Origin: Malania oleifera
Lineage: Eukaryota; Streptophyta; Magnoliopsida; Santalales; Ximeniaceae
Direction of reading: 5' to 3'
NCBI RefSeq assembly: GCF_029873635.1
Contig: NC_080422.1
Location: forward strand, 11,377,764-11,441,763
Length of the DNA stretch: 64,000 nucleotides
The number at the start of each line of letters is the position of its first letter. The stretch's first letter is position 1. The notes under the pieces were generated by a model. That model was not told the DNA's origin and made no database searches. It saw only the letters and a program-made list of their open reading frames with translations. This document shows positions 58,542 through 64,000 of the stretch, piece by piece. The position numbers and the translations under genes are program-made.

Positions 58542-59479
58542 ATACATGTAACGGCCCAAATTTAAAATGATATTTAAACAATAAAAGAAAAGGGAATGGA
58601 AACCAAAACAGAAGGAGGTGAAGCGTTTGTCGACGACATTGCATTTTGGAAGGATAAAAGGGAAAGTTATCAGGGCCTCGTCGACGAACACAGGGGATTC
58701 ATCGACGAAGGCATAAAAAGATTCGTCGACAAACACAGGGGATTCATCGACGAAGGCATAAGAGGATTCGTTGACGAACACAGGGGATTCGTCAACGAAG
58801 AAATACCGAGATGCGTTCTGAACCAACTGAATTTCGTCAACGAATGACGTGATTCGTCGACGAAATCCCCTGTCCTATAAATAGAAAAATCCATAAATTT
58901 ACTTCATGAGTAAGAAATCTCTCTCCTCTCTCTCTCCCCTTCGGTCCTCTCTCTCTTTTTCGTCGATTTCGGGCCAGATCTTCACCTGATCGACAATCCG
59001 AAGTCACCACGACGCTCTTGGGGAAGTTCTCTCCAATTTTGCCGAAACGGATCATTAGTGAAAGCAAGGTGGAAACCATCCCAAATCCAAGGTAAGGCTT
59101 TCTACTCAATATTTGGATTTTTGACAGTTGAGAAAAGTGTTATATGCTTAGAAATACTGAACTTTAGTTCTAGAAAATATTATTTTCAGGGTATTGAGTT
59201 GAGAACCCTGGGGGAGCGAGGTAGATTTTCTTAGGGGCTTTTCAGGAATCGGGTAAGGGAATAAACTAAGCTAGTTCTTTTTCAGAAAATGTATGTATAT
59301 ATAACATTTGATTTCAGGAAAAGTATATATGTTCATATATATGGTTTATATTTAGGAAAATACTATTGAAATAATGATACGTTAATATGTGAAAATCTAT
59401 TAGTTTGGTGTGAGTATAAATTGTTATAAAATACTGTTTTCTGGGAATGTGTGAAGATACAGATTTTCATAATGGAAAA

Positions 59480-59735
59480 CCAGTGTACGGGCCGAGATTT
59501 TTATGTATTTTGCCAGCGTACGGACCGTGCTATGTGTGTGATTTTCCAGCATATGGGTTATGCTATGATATGATTTGCCGGTGTACGGGCCATGTTATGG
59601 GTGTGATTTGCCAACGTATGGGCTGTGCTATGATGTGATTTGCTGGTGTATGGGCCGAGTTATGAATGTGATTTCAGGCGTAGGGGCCAAGTTATGGTAA
59701 AATGTGAAATACCAGCGTACAGGCCGATGATTTTT
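59480..59735. repeat. ~33-bp tandem repeat in LTR
   Basis: About seven diverged units of TTTGCCRGYGTAYGGGCCRTGYTATG plus GTGTGA, alternating 32 and 33 bp. Confidence 0.8.
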
Positions 59736-60340
59736 CTAACACACATATATATATGCAAAATGATATAATTAATGTGAAAATTTATGATATAAGATATTCA
59801 TGTATCACAGTTTTCAGTATATACTATATGATATCAGAACCAGGTTGGCTTGGTCTAGGCTAACATTTGCACGGTACCGTTGCTATGTGTCCATGGACTT
59901 CGTGATCATGATATTTGTGTTAATGCTGCTGTACGAAGTGGTGTATGGTCGATGTGGTTTTTAAGAAGTGTGTGTGATCGCCCCTGGTGTATGGACCAGG
60001 TCAGGCAGACCCATCGGACTTACAGACTGTATGGTTGACTTGACAGTGGTCGGCCAACCATTGTCAGGTCCAACCTTCAGGCCACACAACCCAGTCATGT
60101 GGGGGTAATACATGACAACATCCAGCTAACCTACCAGGAATGTTTTATGTTATTACTATTATATGAGATGAGATTTGTTTATGAAAATGCAGTATGTTCT
60201 ACCATGATTTGATGATATATATGTTTTCCCAGATTTTACAAACAGTTACTGAGTATGTTATGTATGATATATGTAGAATACAGAATACTCATGTTGCCAC
60301 ACTCTGGTATTAGTTTATTTCCTTTACTGAGAGGTGTCTC

Positions 60341-60832
60341 ACCCCTAAATTTTATAAACTTTTTAGGAGCCCCAGATAGGAGAGCGGGAAAAGCCCCACT
60401 GATCTAGAGCTGTTGTTTGCCCATTTTGAAGGGTGAGTTTTTGTAGGGACAGTTAGATTTTGTGGGAAATGTCCCTAGATATGATTTTTGGGATGTATAT
60501 ATTGAAATACAGTGATTGTAGTGACTCTGGTATATATTGTGATATATGGTATTGAGATGTATATGATTGTAAGTTTCCTACTGCCTACCCCTAAATTTTA
60601 TAAACTTTTTAGGAGCCCCAGATAGGAGAGCGGGAAAAGCCCCGCTGATCTAGAGCTGTTGTTTGCCCATTTTGAAGGGTGAGTTTTTGTAGGGACAGTT
60701 AGATTTTGTGGGAAATGTCCCTAGATATGATTTTTGGGATGTATATATTGAAATACAGTGATTGTAGTGACTCTGGTATATATTGTGATATATGGTATTG
60801 AGATGTATATGATTTTAAGTTTCCTACTGCCT
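60341..60832. repeat. 246-bp near-identical tandem duplication in LTR
   Basis: 60341-60586 and 60587-60832 differ at only two bases that I can see (CCCCACTG/CCCCGCTG; GATTGTAAG/GATTTTAAG). The unit spans the end of the GGTGTCTCACCCC module and TAGGAGCCCCAGATAGG. Confidence 0.95.
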
Positions 60833-60974
60833 AGGCTTCCGTTGGTTGTTCTAATGTATCTCTGGTACCCACAGGTCCAAGTGGATTATGATCTGCTGAG
60901 CTAAGATTGGTGATATTGATTTTATTATTATATTTTTTTTAAAATGTGGAAATTAAGCAGGTCGTCACAATACA

Positions 60975-61645
60975 TCTGGGAATTCTTGCATTACTGGTAT
61001 GTCAACTTGTCCCAATTCTTCTTTTGGAAATTCTTTTTTGTATGCGACATACCCCGGGCAACCACCCTGTAACAATCTCCTCGCTTGAATAGCCGACACT
61101 AGCTGTGGTGAGGCATGTACACGTGAACCCGCGAATCTAAATTCTGACTCGCCCGGGGGTCTAAAAATTACTTCTTTCAGGTAACAATCAATACTTGCGT
61201 GATAAGTTGCTAACCAATCCATGCCCAGTATCACATCAAATCCCTGCATATCTAGGACCATAAGATCGGCTAACAACACTCTTTCCTAAATACTTATTGG
61301 AAAATTCCGAAGTACCCTCCTGCATCTAACCACAGATCCCATCGGCGTACCCACAGATAGTTCTACATCTAGTAGCTGAGTCTCTACCCCAATTATTCTG
61401 ACATATCCCGCCAATATAAAGGAATAGGTGGCACCTGTATCAAACAAAATAATAATTGTATATGGTAAAGCAATAAGGGTACCTGTGACCACATCTCCAG
61501 TCGCTTCAACATCTCCTAGTGTCAACGCATAGATCCTCGCCGGTGCAGTGTTTCTCTGCTGACCTCCGCCAGGCGCTTGGTATCCTCCCCGAAATGGCCT
61601 AGGAGCCGGTACATAACCTGGTGTCATCTGACAGGATCGATCCAT
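60975..61645 (-). pseudogene. chromovirus protease and protease-RT linker
   Basis: The protease active site IILFDTGATYSFI is near 61430-61450, in a 119-residue frame that begins in the zinc knuckle. After a stop at 61283 the frame continues with VLDMQGFDVILGMDWLATYHA, the typical second half of gypsy proteases. It then reads to QEFPDV, where the solo LTR was inserted. Confidence 0.88.
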
Positions 61646-62539
61646 ATGACTGGGTCTCCCGCAGCGATAGCAAACATTCTCCTCAAATCGACATTCACTC
61701 AGGTGTCTCCGTCCACATCTGGTACAAGTGGCGAGAGGCTAACTGCTCTGAAATTCCCTGTGCTTTACCATTTTTATTTAGACTCAACCAGATCTACCTC
61801 CTCTCCAAGGGCCTCTTCTGGGACCCGTTTGAAAGTTCAAGGTTGCGGTCCTCTTCTTCTGACTCTGTGCCTCAATCTCTTTTGGTATACTCTCCTCTGC
61901 TATAATGGCCCTATCAACCAACTCTATAAAATCTTGGATCCTCAATACCGCCACCTACCTGTAGATATCTCGCCTCAGATTCTTTTCGAACATTCTAGCC
62001 TTCTTTACTTCATCGGGGACGATATATGGGCAAAAACGTGAAAGCTCGATAAATCTCGCCACGTACTACTGGACTGTCATCGACCCCTGGGACAAGCTGA
62101 GGAACTCCTGAATTCGAGCCTCTCTTACTGAAGCAGGATAATACCTATCAAAGAATATATCCCTGAAACGGGCCTGGGTCATCTGCACTGGTATAGCCCT
62201 CTGTTCCTCCAACAACCTAGTGACTGCCCACCATCTCTCAGCCTCCCTTGCCAGCCTATATGTAGCATATAAGACCCTCTGCTCATCGGTGCAGTGAAGT
62301 ACTGTCAGAATCTTCTCTACCTCCTGCACTCAGTTCTCCGCAACTGCAGGATCAGTCGCTCTAGAGAAAGCTGGCGGATTCATCTTCATAAATTTCTCTA
62401 TGGTATATCCCTGAACTGAGGATGGACCTCCCTGCTCTCTAGAACTCCGTGCTATCTCAGCTATGACCTACTGAGCCATACTACGTAGCACAACATCTGA
62501 ATCCCCACTAGCGTGAATGCTATTGCCTCTTGGGTCCAT
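61646..62539 (-). pseudogene. chromovirus gag with zinc knuckle
   Basis: The ATG at 62539 begins MDPRGNSIHAS. Retrotransposon gag motifs follow: LYATYRLAREAERWW, FRDIFFDRYYPASVREARIQEFLSL. The zinc knuckle (CYRCGRPSHMDRSC) is near 61630-61680, preceded by a second Cys-rich stretch (CTRCGRRHLSEC). Stops and frameshifts at about 62330, 61950 and 61780. Confidence 0.85.
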
Positions 62540-62842
62540 CCGGCAAACACATAGAACACTGTTTCAAAATTCTATCTTCCTACAAACCCAACTTATTCAA
62601 CTAAAACTTCAAATCCTCTTTTAACTATCTCTCCTACTCCTAATCCCAAAATCCACTTCTACAATCCAAGCACATGACTCGTCGACAGTACTATGGTTTT
62701 CCTGGAATCGTCACCCAAAAAAAAACACAGAAACAGTCACGAAATCTCGTATCCAGATCACAGAACACAACCTTAAATATTTTTCCTAAATTCTAGTATT
62801 GTTTTTCGCTGCACTCTAGAGTCTACAGAACCCAGTGACCTA

Positions 62843-62855
62843 GGCTCTGATACCA
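62843..62855 (-). other. primer binding site, initiator tRNA-Met type
   Basis: The minus strand reads TGGTATCAGAGCC four bases inside the 5' LTR. Confidence 0.9.
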
Positions 62856-62859
62856 AAAA

Positions 62860-63410
62860 TGTAACATCCTAAAAATTCTCACCATTTTTTTTTTTCTTAA
62901 AATAAATTATTCCAACACTTGCATGTAATGGGCATCCCTATGTAGCAGAAAACATAAATCACATAACCACACATATATGTATATACAATACCAGAATTTA
63001 GTATTTTCAACCATAGCTTCATACAAGACTAACCCTTCCAACATCATCTACCCAAAAATATACTCACAACTCTGTCAAAAACTCACCCTAAAATATATAC
63101 ACAGCTCTGTCAAAAACTCACCCTATAACCAGGGTAATCAACACTCTCTCTATTCGCGAGCCTGATCTGCTCGTCTAGCTGTCTCACCTGATAAATGATC
63201 ATGTAATGGGGTGAGACAACGCTCAGTAAGTGGAAATATGCTATTACTAGTGTGTGGGGACCGAGTCATACAATTATAATAATAATATTTAAAAACTGCA
63301 TGATTTGGAAAATCATTAAAACATATGTATAAAGGCTTAAAACGTCTGTATCATCTGAGCTTTTTATCATTCATACTATTATATCATACTATGTACAATG
63401 AAAACTATAA

Positions 63411-63450
<40 letters not shown>

Positions 63451-64000
63451 CTGCGTTCTATTCCCTAGGACTCTGTATGTCATGATTTGACCCCTCATGA
63501 CAGGCTTGTGCGGCCCATAGGCGGGACTTAACCTGGTCGGCCCTCCAAGTAAGTCATCATACTCTACTCTCCCTCATCCCGGTCAAACTGCATCCTCTCC
63601 TAAGTACGGGACTGGCTACTACCTTGTGTAACCGGCTCCCTCTACCTAGTGTACTAGGGAGTTGCATCCTCTCCGAGCACGGCTAGACGGTACCCACACA
63701 CTATCTGAGATATCTGGTTGCACTCTATCTGTATATAGCAATGGTACCGTGCTCTGTAAACTGTATCTGTCTGTAATATTCCCACAGGGATATGATACTA
63801 TATAAGTACATCTATATATATATATATATATATATACCTCTGCCGTTTTCATTATGTTTCCAAAATAACCATAACACTATAATTTTGTACTGTAAATACT
63901 GAAAAATCTGAATAACTGTAGCATCTCGATGCTATAACTGTATAATCTATCTTTATAAACTGTGTGTTATGGTATTTAGGAATAATATAGCATTCTGTAT
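62860..64000 (-). repeat. chromovirus 5' LTR, partial
   Basis: Starts TGTAACATCC and tracks the 3' LTR base for base apart from scattered substitutions and microsatellite length (63416-63449; 63811-63834). It is cut by the window edge. Confidence 0.9.

Larger units (their letters stand above)
58542..60974 (+). mobile_element. solo LTR in chromovirus pol, TSD ATACA
   Basis: 2423 bp (58547-60969), TGTAACGGCC...GGTCGTCACA, with perfect ATACA duplications. The pol frame continues across it ([13 protein letters not shown]). CGTCGACGA-like motifs fill 58627-58862; the TTGTGTGGCC module equivalent is near 60080. An in-LTR 246-bp tandem duplication lies at 60341-60832. Confidence 0.94.
53782..64000 (-). 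mobile_element. Ty3/gypsy chromovirus (Tekay-like), 5' LTR runs off the window
   Basis: The 3' LTR is 53782-55420 and the visible part of the 5' LTR is 62860-64000; both begin TGTAACATCC on the plus strand and are closely similar. The PBS (TGGTATCAGAGCC on the minus strand) is at 62843-62855. Order on the minus strand is gag, protease, RT, RNase H, integrase, chromodomain, as in Ty3/gypsy. At least a dozen stops interrupt the frames. A solo LTR splits the protease-RT junction at 58547-60969. Confidence 0.93.

Noticed and set aside
58536..58894. Repetitive frames such as SSTNPLCLSTN and [12 protein letters not shown]
   Set aside because: They translate the repeated CGTCGACGA motifs of the LTR and are not proteins.
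61577..62041. 154-codon plus-strand frame
   Set aside because: Antisense to the chromovirus gag and zinc-knuckle region.
1..64000. tRNA or rRNA genes
   Set aside because: The only tRNA-like matches are 12-13 base primer binding sites next to LTRs; no cloverleaf or rRNA block was seen by eye.

Overview
The window is nuclear DNA from a flowering plant, most likely a woody eudicot; the species cannot be read from the sequence. The evidence is an intron-bearing ankyrin/PGG gene, plant lineages of Ty1/copia and Ty3/gypsy retrotransposons, hAT and SINE-like debris, AT-rich spacers and many microsatellites. Apart from the one ankyrin gene, almost everything is mobile-element sequence, often nested two deep. 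No rRNA, tRNA or CRISPR array was recognised.

Layout. (1) 1-2347: the end of a small copia element and degenerate spacer. (2) 2404-13095: a non-autonomous LTR element with 424-bp LTRs and no pol. It carries a fragment of a UBA2-like RRM gene and the start of an AGD3-like ARF-GAP gene, plus 77-bp and 28-bp tandem arrays. It is interrupted by a deletion-derivative copia (2768-6348) and a solo LTR (6557-8905). (3) 13181-16998: two chromovirus-type LTRs. (4) 17001-25155: a gutted SIRE-like copia holding a solo LTR, followed by a second, opposite-strand copia remnant (25156-25890). (5) 26636-29009: the only apparently intact host gene, a three-exon ankyrin-PGG membrane protein on the minus strand. 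A hAT-derived element lies 183 bp upstream of its TATA box. (6) 30121-37045: AT-rich spacer with a ~957-bp tandem repeat and LTR remnants. (7) 37046-50710: a SIRE-like copia with solo LTRs inside gag (two) and inside its 3' LTR (one). (8) 50711-51796: a copia 5' end on the minus strand. (9) 52448-53781: a rearranged partial copy of the ankyrin locus flanks that lacks the gene. (10) 53782 to the window end: a Tekay-like chromovirus on the minus strand, decayed by stops and split by another solo LTR; its 5' LTR runs off the window.

Taken together, the window is a record of repeated insertion followed by LTR-LTR recombination. Seven solo LTRs have matching or near-matching 5-bp target duplications and an eighth is probable. 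The retroelement coding regions are all broken. The observations most worth following are the gene-capturing element with an unusual ~56-bp flanking duplication, the orphan copy of the ankyrin promoter, a TGACGTGGCA array in a copia leader, and a CGTCGACG palindrome module shared by gypsy and copia LTRs.
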